A DNA stretch of 64,000 nt, from positions 679,352 through 743,351 of the forward strand of contig NZ_JACVPP010000001.1 of assembly GCF_018881815.1 (NCBI RefSeq), read 5' to 3'. Source of the stretch: Polynucleobacter sp. MWH-HuK1 (lineage in GTDB: Bacteria; Pseudomonadota; Gammaproteobacteria; Burkholderiales; Burkholderiaceae). The notes beneath the pieces are model-generated. The model was not told the origin of the DNA, did not search any database, and saw only the letters and a program-made list of their open reading frames with translations. Both the position numbers and the translations under genes were made by a program. Below, one piece after another: positions 53,218-61,907 of the stretch. Positions within the stretch are counted from its first letter, which is position 1; every line of letters starts with the position of its first letter.

Positions 53218-53996
53218 TGACAAGATCAGATCACTTGCTTCTAGATGTCGCCGATGTTTCAAAGCGCTTTGGCGGTGTTCAGGCTCTAGACGCTGTCGGC
53301 CTACAGGTAGCGCATGGCGCAATCGTTGGATTAATAGGTCCTAATGGTGCCGGCAAGACTACTTTCTTTAATGTCATTACTGGTTTATACCCGGCCGACT
53401 CTGGAATATTTTTATTTGATGGCAAATCTTATTTTCCGGAATCTGTTTCTGAAGTAACGAAATCTGGCCTTGCTAGAACATTTCAAAACATTCGCCTCTT
53501 TGGCGAAATGACTGTTTTAGAAAATGTTATGGTAGGTTGTCACTGCCGCACTAAAGCCGGATTGTTAGGCGCAATCTTTCGCTCTCCATCTACTCAACGT
53601 GAAGAGCGCTCCATTAGAGAAAAGGCCCAACAGCTCTTGGCTTATGTTGGTCTTGGTGAGTTTGCTAATATGCAAGCGCGCAACCTTTCCTACGGACATC
53701 AGCGCCGCTTAGAAATTGCGAGAGCATTGGCTACCGAGCCTAAGCTCTTGGCGCTGGATGAGCCTGCTGCCGGCATGAACGCTACCGAGAAGCTGGAGCT
53801 TCGCGAGTTATTGTTGCGTATTCGTGCGGACGATAAAACGATTTTGCTCATCGAGCATGATGTGAGCTTGGTGATGGGTATTTGCGATAGCCTCACTGTG
53901 CTTGATTACGGCAAAGTGATTGCCTCTGGGAGGCCTGTGGATGTGCGTACGCATCCAGAGGTCATCAGAGCTTATCTTGGACAAGGGGCTGCATGA
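53217..53996 (+). CDS. livG: Branched-chain amino-acid ABC transporter ATP-binding protein LivG
   Basis: ABC ATPase, 259 residues from ATG 53217. Walker A GPNGAGKTTFF near 41, signature LSYGHQRRLEIARAL near 159, Walker B LLALDEPAAGMN near 179, and H-loop LIEHDVSLVM near 212. LivG/BraF type by the extended loop after Walker A. The stop overlaps the livF start by four bases. Confidence 0.97.
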   Translation: MTRSDHLLLDVADVSKRFGGVQALDAVGLQVAHGAIVGLIGPNGAGKTTFFNVITGLYPADSGIFLFDGKSYFPESVSEVTKSGLARTFQNIRLFGEMTVLENVMVGCHCRTKAGLLGAIFRSPSTQREERSIREKAQQLLAYVGLGEFANMQARNLSYGHQRRLEIARALATEPKLLALDEPAAGMNATEKLELRELLLRIRADDKTILLIEHDVSLVMGICDSLTVLDYGKVIASGRPVDVRTHPEVIRAYLGQGAA

Positions 53997-54721
53997 TGAG
54001 CGCCTTACTTAATGTAAAAGATCTCAAGGTCTCCTATGGAGGCATTAACGCTGTCAAAGGGGTAGATTTGCATGTTAATCAAGGCGAGCTTGTGGCTTTG
54101 ATTGGTGCGAATGGCGCCGGCAAGAGTTCTAGTATGAAAGCCATTGCCGGTTTGTTGACCCCATCAGCCGGAGATATTCATTTTGCAAATCAGGAAACTA
54201 GGAAGTTGCCCGCTTATGAATTGGTGCATCTGGGACTGGGCATGGTGCCTGAAGGGCGAGGTATATTTAAGCGCATGACGATTTTGGAAAACCTCCAAAT
54301 GGGCGCTTACTTAAAAACAAATCCAAAGGATATCGAGCTCAAGCTTGAAGAGGTGTATTCGTATTTCCCAAGGCTTAAAGAGCGCCAATCTCAGTTGGCA
54401 GGCACGCTATCTGGTGGTGAGCAACAGATGGTGGCAATGGGTAGGGCGATGATGGCTGAGCCTAAGTTATTGCTGTTGGATGAGCCATCAATGGGGCTAT
54501 CCCCGATCATGGTTGAGACGATTTTTGATGTTGTTCGCAGTCTCTCTTCGAGTGGGATGACTATTTTGCTCGTAGAGCAGAACGCACGACTAGCTTTACA
54601 GATGGCGGATCGTGCTTATGTCATGGAAAGCGGCTTAATTACTCTCAGTGGATCTGGCAAGGATTTGCTCGAAGACTCGCGGGTGAGAGCCGCCTACCTC
54701 GGTGAGGAAGTGGGCAGTTAG
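53993..54721 (+). CDS. livF: Branched-chain amino-acid ABC transporter ATP-binding protein LivF
   Basis: ABC ATPase, 242 residues. Walker A GANGAGKSSSMKAI near 38, signature LSGGEQQMVAMGRAMM near 137, Walker B LLLLDEPSMGLSP near 157, and LLVEQNARLALQMADRAYVME near 190. Completes the importer: LivK captures the ligand, LivHM form the pore, LivGF hydrolyse ATP. Converges with argD across 12 bases with no visible terminator. Confidence 0.97.
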   Translation: MMSALLNVKDLKVSYGGINAVKGVDLHVNQGELVALIGANGAGKSSSMKAIAGLLTPSAGDIHFANQETRKLPAYELVHLGLGMVPEGRGIFKRMTILENLQMGAYLKTNPKDIELKLEEVYSYFPRLKERQSQLAGTLSGGEQQMVAMGRAMMAEPKLLLLDEPSMGLSPIMVETIFDVVRSLSSSGMTILLVEQNARLALQMADRAYVMESGLITLSGSGKDLLEDSRVRAAYLGEEVGS

Positions 54722-54733
54722 CGGTGGTAAGTC

Positions 54734-55927
54734 TTACGCCACTTCCTTAAGTAACTCGCGCAGCATATTGCACATCTGACGAATTTCATCATCAGAGACA
54801 TTTAAGGCGGGCATAAAGCGCAACAAGTTTGGTCTTGGTGAATTAATCAACAAACCTTCGGGATCTCGATCGCGGGCTAGATCAACTAGTTTTGGGCCAA
54901 TATCTTTTCCGAGCATTAAAGCGCGCAGTAATCCTTCTCCGCGCTCACCTTCAAGGTTAAATTCAGCACAAAGCTTGAGTAATTCTGATTTGAGTAGCTC
55001 GCCTTTGGCTTTTACGCTATCTAAAAATCCTGGCGCCAAGAGCTGCTCAATCACGCTAATGCCTACTGCAGTCATCAAGGGGTTACCGTTGTATGTGCCA
55101 CCTTGATCGCCAGGCACAAAGCATGCCACTGCATCGGTAGCCAACAAGGCTGCCAATGGGACGCCACCACCAATACCTTTGCCCAAAGTCATGATGTCTG
55201 GCTCAATGCCATAGTTTTGGTAGGCAAAGAGGGTGCCGGTACGGCCGCAGCCTGCTTGCACTTCATCAACAATCAAAAGAATATTGTTTTCTTTGGTGAA
55301 CTTGCGTAATTCACGCATAAATTCTTTGGTAGTTGGGATCACGCCGCCCTCGCCTTGAACTGGCTCGAGCATCACTGCAACCGTTTTATCGGTCACGAGT
55401 TTTTTCACGGACTCTAAATCGTTTAGATCTGCTTTGGGAAAGCCTGCAACCTGTGGAGCGAACATGGTGTCCCAGTTTGGTTTTCCAGAGGCGCTCATCG
55501 TTGCTAATGTGCGCCCATGAAAACTGTGATCAAAGGTAATGATTTCAAAGGCGCCAGATTTATTGAGTTGACCCCATTTGCGTGCTAATTTAATTGCACC
55601 TTCATTGGCCTCCGCACCACTGTTTGCGAAGAACACTTTGTCAAAGCAGCTGTTTTCTGTAAGTAGGTTGGATAAACCAATCATCGGATCGTTATAGAAC
55701 GCAGGGCTTGGATTGATCAACTTCTTTGCTTGCGCATTGAGTGCCTCAATCATTCCTGGGTTACCGTGACCCAAGCAATTCACAGCCCAACCTTGCAGGA
55801 AGTCTAAATAGCGCTTGCCATTGTTATCTGTTAGCCATGAGCCCTTGCCTTCAACCATCACCACTTCTGGACGCGGAGTAATGAACATGACTGAATGGGT
55901 ATCAATAGTCTGGAGTGGCTTATTCAT
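54734..55927 (-). CDS. argD: Acetylornithine aminotransferase
   Basis: PLP enzyme of arginine (and possibly lysine) synthesis, 397 residues. Seen: [27 protein letters not shown] near 28-54, [19 protein letters not shown] near 99, [15 protein letters not shown] near 137, and the PLP lysine in [19 protein letters not shown] near 246. Other class III aminotransferases are possible, but the G-W-A-V-N-x-L-G-H and [10 protein letters not shown] patterns fit ArgD. It lies 21 kb from argF-argG, so the arg genes are dispersed here. Confidence 0.92.
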   Translation of the reverse strand: MNKPLQTIDTHSVMFITPRPEVVMVEGKGSWLTDNNGKRYLDFLQGWAVNCLGHGNPGMIEALNAQAKKLINPSPAFYNDPMIGLSNLLTENSCFDKVFFANSGAEANEGAIKLARKWGQLNKSGAFEIITFDHSFHGRTLATMSASGKPNWDTMFAPQVAGFPKADLNDLESVKKLVTDKTVAVMLEPVQGEGGVIPTTKEFMRELRKFTKENNILLIVDEVQAGCGRTGTLFAYQNYGIEPDIMTLGKGIGGGVPLAALLATDAVACFVPGDQGGTYNGNPLMTAVGISVIEQLLAPGFLDSVKAKGELLKSELLKLCAEFNLEGERGEGLLRALMLGKDIGPKLVDLARDRDPEGLLINSPRPNLLRFMPALNVSDDEIRQMCNMLRELLKEVA

Positions 55928-55999
55928 GCTGGTATGAGTTGATAAGTTAATAGGGGCAAATAAGGCTTCTATTATCCTGCTGATTTGATTTCACGGTTC

Positions 56000-57040
56000 C
56001 TAGGCTGTCGCTAAATCCGCAGCACTGGTAAATGAGTCGGCAAAGAATTCGTCCTCGGGTAGCTGGCATTTGCTTGAGAAGTCATTTCTGGCTGCATTGA
56101 CCATGACTGGGGCACCACAAGCATAGACTTGAAAGCTTTGCATGTCAGGATGGTCTGCCATCACGGCTTGGTGCACAAAGCCAGTGCGTCCCTGCCAGCC
56201 ATCTTCTGCCAGTGCATCTGAGATTACCGGGATGTACTTGAAGCCAGGAATTTCTTTTTCCCAAGCCCGGCATAGGTCATTCAAGTACAAATCGCTAGGC
56301 CGACGACCACCCCAGTAAAGGTGAATTGGTCGCTGAATCTTTTTGGCCTGCATTTGTTCGATGATGGATTTAATGGGGGCAAAGCCTGTGCCAGCGGCAA
56401 CAAAGATAATTGGTTTTTTAGAATCCTCTCTTAAGAAGAAGCTGCCTATTGGTCCTTCAAAGCGCAAGATATCTTTTTCTTTCAGCGCGGGTGTAACGGC
56501 ACCAAACACGAAATCTGTAAATAAGCCGCCGGGCAAATGGCGAATATGTAATTCGAGAGGACCTTCTTGCTCTGGTGCATTAGCAATCGAATAGGCGCGA
56601 CGTTGGCCGTCCTTCAGAAGAAACTCTAAGTACTGTCCGGCTAAGAACTGAAAGCGTTCAGCTGCAGGGAGCTGCAACTTCAGAATGACGACATCACTGC
56701 TTGGTTTATTAATGCTATTGATGCGGCAGGGAACTTTACGAATCGCAATATCACCAGCACCTTGGACTTCACGCGCTTCTATGAGGAGGTCTGATTGAGG
56801 GTGGGAGCAGCAAAATAAAATGCCTCCAGCAGTTTCATCCGCTTTAGAAAGGGCGCTTTCACTATGCTGTCCATGGGTAACTTGACCTTCTACGACTTTG
56901 CCTTTGCAGGATCCGCAGGCACCATTTTTACAGCCATAAGGAAGATTGATTCCTTGACGTAGGGCGGCCTCCAGGACGTTCTCATCTGGATTGACGGTAA
57001 ATTGTTTGCCGCTCGTTTTGAGCGTGACTTGATAAGACAC
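56000..57040 (-). CDS. 2Fe-2S ferredoxin / FAD-NAD oxidoreductase (CDP-6-deoxy-delta-3,4-glucoseen reductase-like)
   Basis: A 346-residue fused electron-transfer protein. The N-terminal plant-type ferredoxin has the cluster cysteines in YGCKNGACGSCKGKVVEG (near 34) plus CCSHPQ near 76; the FAD domain has RRAYSIANAPEQEGPLELHIR near 147 and the NAD domain FVAAGTGFAPIKSIIEQM near 213. Such proteins in Burkholderiales are annotated as AscD-like glucoseen reductase, but the physiological partner is unknown; no deoxysugar genes are near. GTG 57040 is preferred (AAGGA six or seven bases upstream); the ATG at 57046 abuts that site. Confidence 0.85.
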   Translation of the reverse strand: MSYQVTLKTSGKQFTVNPDENVLEAALRQGINLPYGCKNGACGSCKGKVVEGQVTHGQHSESALSKADETAGGILFCCSHPQSDLLIEAREVQGAGDIAIRKVPCRINSINKPSSDVVILKLQLPAAERFQFLAGQYLEFLLKDGQRRAYSIANAPEQEGPLELHIRHLPGGLFTDFVFGAVTPALKEKDILRFEGPIGSFFLREDSKKPIIFVAAGTGFAPIKSIIEQMQAKKIQRPIHLYWGGRRPSDLYLNDLCRAWEKEIPGFKYIPVISDALAEDGWQGRTGFVHQAVMADHPDMQSFQVYACGAPVMVNAARNDFSSKCQLPEDEFFADSFTSAADLATA

Positions 57041-57059
57041 TCTCATTCCTTTCAATAAA
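57029..57059 (+). promoter_or_regulatory. Possible promoter of the SDR gene
   Basis: TTGATA (57029-57034) and an AATAAA/CAATAA -10-like box at 57053-57059 (spacer 18-19), eight or nine bases before the ATG at 57068. It overlaps the start of the divergent reductase gene. Confidence 0.35.
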
Positions 57060-57067
57060 TCGTTACG

Positions 57068-57964
57068 ATGTCACTTATGCAATCTTTTGGTAAACCTTCA
57101 ATCCTGATTATTGGCTGCGGAGATATTGGTCTTCGGGTGGCCAAGCAGGTCTCGGGAAGTCATCGTGTTCTTGCACTGACATCTCAGCAGAGTCGCTTTC
57201 AGGAGTTGAGGGAGGTTGGCGCAACTCCTATTTTAGGTAATCTGGATCAACCAGAGTCTTTATGGCGCCTGGCCGGTTTAGCTAAAACCGTGATTCATTT
57301 GGCACCACCTCAAAATAGTGGAAATCGCGATTGCCGAACCCGCAACCTAACCCGAATTTTAGCCCAAGGCTCTAATGCCGTCAGGCGCCTAATCTACATC
57401 AGTACTACAGGTGTCTATGGAGATCATCGGGGTGCCAAAGTGAGTGAAATTACTCCAGTAAACCCCCAAAGTGAGCGCGCCAAAAGAAGGGTGGATGCCG
57501 AGCGAGTACTGCGCTTATGGGGGCCTGCAAATGGCGTTGCTATAACAATTTTGCGTGTTCCTGGAATTTATGCTGCTGATCGTTTACCAATAGAGCGACT
57601 AGAGTCCAAAACACCAGCGCTTGTCGCCGAAGAGGATGCCTACTCTAATCATATTCAAAGCGATGATTTAGCAAGGTTGGTATGTGCGGCGGTGTATCAC
57701 GGCAAACCTCAGCGCATTATTAATGCCTGCGATGGTGGTGAAACAAAGATGGGTGATTACTTTGATGAAGTCGCCGATGCCTTTGGACTACAAAGGCTGG
57801 CTCGATTGCCTGGTAATGAGTTACAGAAAATTGTCAGTCCGATACTGTGGTCATTTATGCGCGAGTCGCGTAGAGTGACTAATACGCGCTTGCATGAGTT
57901 AAAAACACCACTACGCTATCCAAGCGTAGGACATTTTCTTAAAGCTATTTCCAAGAATCCTTAA
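57068..57964 (+). CDS. NAD(P)-dependent epimerase/dehydratase-like protein (SDR, YeeZ-like)
   Basis: A 298-residue Rossmann protein with the dinucleotide loop ILIIGCGDIGLRVAKQ near 12, LAPPQNSG near 78, and a short-chain-dehydrogenase-like YISTTGVYGDHRG near 112. It belongs to the atypical/extended SDR group seen as YeeZ-like in proteobacteria; substrate unknown. The start ATG 57068 gives MSLMQSFGK; an in-frame ATG three codons on is possible. Divergent from the reductase. Its 3' end overlaps glnS by 20 bases on the opposite strand. Confidence 0.82.
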   Translation: MSLMQSFGKPSILIIGCGDIGLRVAKQVSGSHRVLALTSQQSRFQELREVGATPILGNLDQPESLWRLAGLAKTVIHLAPPQNSGNRDCRTRNLTRILAQGSNAVRRLIYISTTGVYGDHRGAKVSEITPVNPQSERAKRRVDAERVLRLWGPANGVAITILRVPGIYAADRLPIERLESKTPALVAEEDAYSNHIQSDDLARLVCAAVYHGKPQRIINACDGGETKMGDYFDEVADAFGLQRLARLPGNELQKIVSPILWSFMRESRRVTNTRLHELKTPLRYPSVGHFLKAISKNP

Positions 57965-59717
57965 GGCCAACAGTAAGGTTAAATACTGGCTTGCCAGGTT
58001 GGCAATCTTTTTGGTCGGCAACAAAGTAACCGTGGCGCTCAAACTGAAAGCGATCTTCAGGTTTTGCATCTTTCATGCAGGGTTCTAAATAAGCAGTGAT
58101 GGTTTGTTTGGAGTTGGTATTGATTGCATCCAAGAAATTCTTGTCACCGCTATCTGGATGTGGATCGCTAAATAGATGGTCATAAAGACGTACTTCTGTT
58201 GGAATAGCCTCAGCAGCGCTGATCCAATGAATATTGCCCTTAACCTTATAGTTATTGGAGCCTGGGGTCCCGCTCTTGCTATCAGGGAAGTGAGTCACGT
58301 TAACTTGCGTCACATTGCCTTGCACATCAGTTTCAAAACCGGTGCACTCGACTACAAAGCCATGGCGTAAGCGAACGCGACTACCGGGTTGATCGCCAAT
58401 TGGCGGATACAGTCTGAAGAACCCTTTGCTTGGCTCTTGCATAAAGTCATCTGCCTCAATCCAAAGTTCGCGTGTGAAATTAAACTCACGATTACCCCAT
58501 TCAGGATGATTGGGGTGGCGAGGTGCAGAACAAGCTTCTTTTGCTGAAGCATCAAAATTTTCCACTACGAGCTTGAGTGGTTTTAATACCGCAGTAGCCC
58601 GCGGCGCCCTGACTTCGAGATCATCGCGTAGTGCCTGATCTAGGGTGCTCATATCAATCCAGCTATCTGCTTTTGAAACGCCAATGCGTTCGCAGAACAA
58701 GCGAATGCTTTCTGGGGTATAGCCGCGACGACGGATGCCTACAATAGTTGGCATGCGCGGATCATCCCAGCCTTCAACATGTTTCTCTTCTACCAGCTGC
58801 AATAACTTGCGTTTGCTAGTGATGGTGTAGGTCAGATTGAGGCGAGCGAATTCATACTGATGCGGTACTGGATCTTTAAATACACCCAATTCTTTTAGAG
58901 AATTCACAATCCAGTCATAGAGCGGACGGTTATTCTCAAACTCTAATGTGCATATGGAGTGAGAGACATTTTCGAGCGCATCAGAGATGCAATGGGTAAA
59001 GTCATATAAGGGATAGATACACCACTTGCTACCAGTGCGATGATGATCGGTATGGCGAATACGATAAACGACAGGGTCGCGCATCACTATGTTCGGATGC
59101 GCCATATCAATCTTGAGGCGGAGTACATGCTCGCCATCCTTGAATTTGCCATCACGCATCTCGCGGAATAGCTGCAGATTTTCCTCTGGACTGCGATTGC
59201 GATAAGGACTATTTTTTCCGGTTTGGCCAAAGTTCCCGCGATTGGTATGAATGTCATCAGCGCTTTGGCTATCAACATATGCTTTGCCATTTTGAATCAA
59301 AATCTCAGCAAACTCGTAGAGGCGATCAAAGTAATCGCTAGCATGATAAAGGTGGGTTCCCCAATCAAAGCCTAGCCACTTCACAGCATCTAAAATGCTG
59401 TCGGCGTACTCAACATCTTCTTTGACTGGATTGGTGTCATCCAGGCGCATATTGCAGCGTGCACCACCTACTTGATTGTTGTAATCAGCAGCTAAGCCAA
59501 AGTTCAAACAAATACTTTTGGCGTGACCAATGTGTAAATAACCATTCGGCTCAGGCGGAAAGCGGGTGATGATTGATGGGATAGGCTCGCCAGCTAAATT
59601 AGTGCGCTGTGAAAAAGCGCCGCTTGCCAAGTCATGATCAATGATTTGACGTAAGAAGTTGGACGGCTCGGCTACAGCGCCGGCATTTGCTTTGGAGGAT
59701 TTGCTATCTTGGGACAT
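57945..59717 (-). CDS. glnS: Glutaminyl-tRNA synthetase
   Basis: Charges tRNA-Gln directly. The 590-residue class I enzyme has the HIGH motif in RFPPEPNGYLHIGHAKSICL near 52-71 and the KMSKS-type ITSKRKLLQLV near 297, with CYPLYDFTHCISDALE-type (CIYPLYDFTHCISDALENVS) near 232 and the C-terminal anticodon-binding barrels. I chose ATG 59717 (MSQDSKSSKAN) over a longer frame that begins inside the upstream terminator. TACAAT ends six bases before the ATG and no Shine-Dalgarno site is present. Confidence 0.98.
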   Translation of the reverse strand: MSQDSKSSKANAGAVAEPSNFLRQIIDHDLASGAFSQRTNLAGEPIPSIITRFPPEPNGYLHIGHAKSICLNFGLAADYNNQVGGARCNMRLDDTNPVKEDVEYADSILDAVKWLGFDWGTHLYHASDYFDRLYEFAEILIQNGKAYVDSQSADDIHTNRGNFGQTGKNSPYRNRSPEENLQLFREMRDGKFKDGEHVLRLKIDMAHPNIVMRDPVVYRIRHTDHHRTGSKWCIYPLYDFTHCISDALENVSHSICTLEFENNRPLYDWIVNSLKELGVFKDPVPHQYEFARLNLTYTITSKRKLLQLVEEKHVEGWDDPRMPTIVGIRRRGYTPESIRLFCERIGVSKADSWIDMSTLDQALRDDLEVRAPRATAVLKPLKLVVENFDASAKEACSAPRHPNHPEWGNREFNFTRELWIEADDFMQEPSKGFFRLYPPIGDQPGSRVRLRHGFVVECTGFETDVQGNVTQVNVTHFPDSKSGTPGSNNYKVKGNIHWISAAEAIPTEVRLYDHLFSDPHPDSGDKNFLDAINTNSKQTITAYLEPCMKDAKPEDRFQFERHGYFVADQKDCQPGKPVFNLTVGLKDSWK

Positions 59718-59723
59718 AGCCAC

Positions 59724-59729
59724 ATTGTA
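59724..59729 (-). promoter_or_regulatory. Putative -10 box of glnS
   Basis: TACAAT on the minus strand ends six bases before the glnS ATG (59717). The -35 (CTTTAT at 17 bases) is poor and lies next to the tctA terminator. Confidence 0.45.
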
Positions 59730-59750
59730 GAGAAAACCCTTGGCCCATAA

Positions 59751-59779
59751 AGAAAAAGCCCGCAAATTGCTGCGGGCTT
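59751..59779 (-). terminator. Terminator of tctA
   Basis: AAGCCCGCA (59756-59764) pairs with TGCGGGCTT (59771-59779); on the minus strand a T-run follows. It lies between the tctA stop (59802) and the glnS start. Confidence 0.88.
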
Positions 59780-59801
59780 GTTTCTGGAGAGGTGGCGGGA
59801 A

Positions 59802-61304
59802 TTAATCTTCCACAAACGCCTCTTCGCGAGTCTTCTTCACCGCTGGCAGAGCCACGATCACCACCAAAAGGGCTGCTGCAATGAGTAGACCTAAGGAAAG
59901 TGGGCGGGTTACAAAAGTAGAGAAGTCGCCGCGTGACAACAATAGGGCGCGACGGAAGTTCTCTTCCATCATTGGTCCGAGTACGAAGCCCAACAGCAAT
60001 GGGGGTGGTTCGCAACCTAGTTTGAAGAACAGGTAACCAATCAAGCCAAAGCTTGCGGTTACATAAACATCAAACACGGTGTTATTTACGGTGTACACGC
60101 CGATACAGCAGAACACCAAAATTGCTGGGTAGAGGAAACGATAAGGAATCTTCAAGAGCTTTACCCAGATACCAATCAAAGGCAAGTTCAAGAGAATCAA
60201 CATCACGTTACCAATCCACATGGAAGCAATCAGACCCCAGAACAAAGCCGGGTTGCTGGTCATTACCTGTGGACCTGGTTGAATGTTGTGAATAGTCATC
60301 GCGCCAACCATTAAAGCCATTACGGCATTAGGTGGGATACCCAATGTGAGCAATGGAATGAATGAGGTTTGTGCAGCAGCGTTATTTGCTGCTTCAGGGC
60401 CAGCAACGCCTTCAATAGCGCCTTTACCAAATTCATGGCTATGTTTAGAAGATTTCTTCTCAACAGAGTATGCGCCAAATGCAGCAAGAGCTGCGCCACC
60501 ACCTGGCAGAATTCCCAAAACGGAACCAATCGTTGTGCCGCGTAAGATGGATGGAACCATGCGTTTCAGATCATTCTTGGTGGGTACCATGCTGGTGAGC
60601 TTGTTGAGGAAGCCCTCATCATCTCCAGACTTCTCAAGGTTGCCCATGATTTCAGCAAAACCAAATACACCCATAGCAACAGATACGAAGCCGATACCGT
60701 CACTCAACTCAGGGATGTCAAACGCATAGCGAGAAACGCCAGAGTTTACGTCGGTACCAATCAAGCCCATCAAAAGGCCTAAGATGATCATGCCAATCGC
60801 CTTGATCAAAGAGCCTGATGCCAATACCACTGCACCAATCAAACCTAAGACCATTAAGGAGAAATATTCAGCAGGGCCGAACTTGAAGGCAAGCTGTGAA
60901 AGTGGCGCAGCAAAAGCAGCCAATACTAAAGTTGCTACGCAGCCCGCAAAGAATGAGCCCATACCTGCGGTAAAGAGGGCAACACCAGCGCGACCATTTC
61001 GAGCCATTTGATAACCGTCGATCGCGGTTACTACGGACGACGTCTCCCCCGGGATATTCAACAGAATTGCTGTAGTTGAACCACCATATTGTGAGCCGTA
61101 GTAAATACCAGCCAACATAATTAAGGCAGCGATTGGAGGTAGTGCATAGGTTGCAGGTAGCAACATTGCAATCGTTGCAATAGGGCCAAGGCCAGGCAGT
61201 ACGCCAATCAAGGTTCCCAAAATACAGCCGATAAGGCAGTACATCAGGTTTTGTAATGTGAACGCGGTATCAAAACCGAGAGCTAAGTTTGTAAATAAAT
61301 CCAT
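59802..61304 (-). CDS. tctA: Tripartite tricarboxylate transporter permease TctA
   Basis: Large membrane subunit of a TTT-family importer; 500 residues, about 11-12 spans. Family signatures: [22 protein letters not shown] near 37, [22 protein letters not shown] near 66, [20 protein letters not shown] near 255, and [25 protein letters not shown] near 322, including the inverted G-L-x-P-G-x-G repeats that bind the carboxylate. It follows tctB by 19 bases. No tctC (periplasmic receptor) gene is adjacent, so it must rely on a receptor encoded elsewhere. Substrate unknown. Confidence 0.96.
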   Translation of the reverse strand: MDLFTNLALGFDTAFTLQNLMYCLIGCILGTLIGVLPGLGPIATIAMLLPATYALPPIAALIMLAGIYYGSQYGGSTTAILLNIPGETSSVVTAIDGYQMARNGRAGVALFTAGMGSFFAGCVATLVLAAFAAPLSQLAFKFGPAEYFSLMVLGLIGAVVLASGSLIKAIGMIILGLLMGLIGTDVNSGVSRYAFDIPELSDGIGFVSVAMGVFGFAEIMGNLEKSGDDEGFLNKLTSMVPTKNDLKRMVPSILRGTTIGSVLGILPGGGAALAAFGAYSVEKKSSKHSHEFGKGAIEGVAGPEAANNAAAQTSFIPLLTLGIPPNAVMALMVGAMTIHNIQPGPQVMTSNPALFWGLIASMWIGNVMLILLNLPLIGIWVKLLKIPYRFLYPAILVFCCIGVYTVNNTVFDVYVTASFGLIGYLFFKLGCEPPPLLLGFVLGPMMEENFRRALLLSRGDFSTFVTRPLSLGLLIAAALLVVIVALPAVKKTREEAFVED

Positions 61305-61323
61305 TTTTCAGAGTCCCGGTTCG

Positions 61324-61785
61324 TTATTGTTGTAGGAATACAGGCAGGAGTGGGAACTGAAGTTTCAGACCCAACACAAACACTGAATAAGTGAATGTCA
61401 CTAAAAAAGCCGCATTTATTGCGGTACCCTTCCAGGTGAACTCTCTACTGGCGCTAGCGGCAACAAAAACCAAGACCACTACCGCAATTAAGAAGCCAAG
61501 GCGTGGAAGCAGTAAGCCGTAAAGGACCACTGCGCCAGTAATTTGTGCCATGATCTTCCAGTTAAATTTGGGAATGGATTCAATCGCTGCTTTAGCGCCA
61601 AAGGCCTTAACTGCAACTAGAAGGCCTAATAGGAACATTAAGATACCCAAATAGAATGGGAAATAGCCCGGACCCATTTTGGCAGCAGTTCCCATTGGGT
61701 AGTTTTTGGCCATAGTGGCGAAGAATAGGCCAATAACCATGTACATGATCCCGGCTCCAAAATCCCGTTGATTGCGAATTTTCAA
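61324..61785 (-). CDS. tctB: Tripartite tricarboxylate transporter small permease TctB
   Basis: A 153-residue membrane protein with four hydrophobic segments, typical of TctB (FGAGIMYMVIGLFFATMAKNYPMGTAAKMGPGYFPFYLGILMFLLGLLV, about 9-57). The K-M-G-P-G-Y-F-P stretch is the usual family mark. The start is TTG 61785, supported by AAGGAG at an ideal distance. First gene of tctB-tctA and divergent from alaS across 122 bases. Confidence 0.93.
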   Translation of the reverse strand: MKIRNQRDFGAGIMYMVIGLFFATMAKNYPMGTAAKMGPGYFPFYLGILMFLLGLLVAVKAFGAKAAIESIPKFNWKIMAQITGAVVLYGLLLPRLGFLIAVVVLVFVAASASREFTWKGTAINAAFLVTFTYSVFVLGLKLQFPLLPVFLQQ

Positions 61786-61871
61786 GTTGCTCTCCTTGTT
61801 ATCGACTTAATTGCCGATTTTTATAGATGTTGTGGGATTGTAAGTCAGGTTTGGGGCTTCTTACCTAGCGT

Positions 61872-61900
61872 TTGCCCTAGGCTAGTGCCAATGCGATAAT
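61872..61900 (+). promoter_or_regulatory. Sigma-70 promoter of alaS
   Basis: TTGCCC (61872-61877), 17-base spacer, GATAAT (61895-61900). The alaS ATG follows after seven bases, so the start site should coincide with the ATG. No Shine-Dalgarno site exists in the seven bases. Confidence 0.7.
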
Positions 61901-61907
61901 TATTCGC

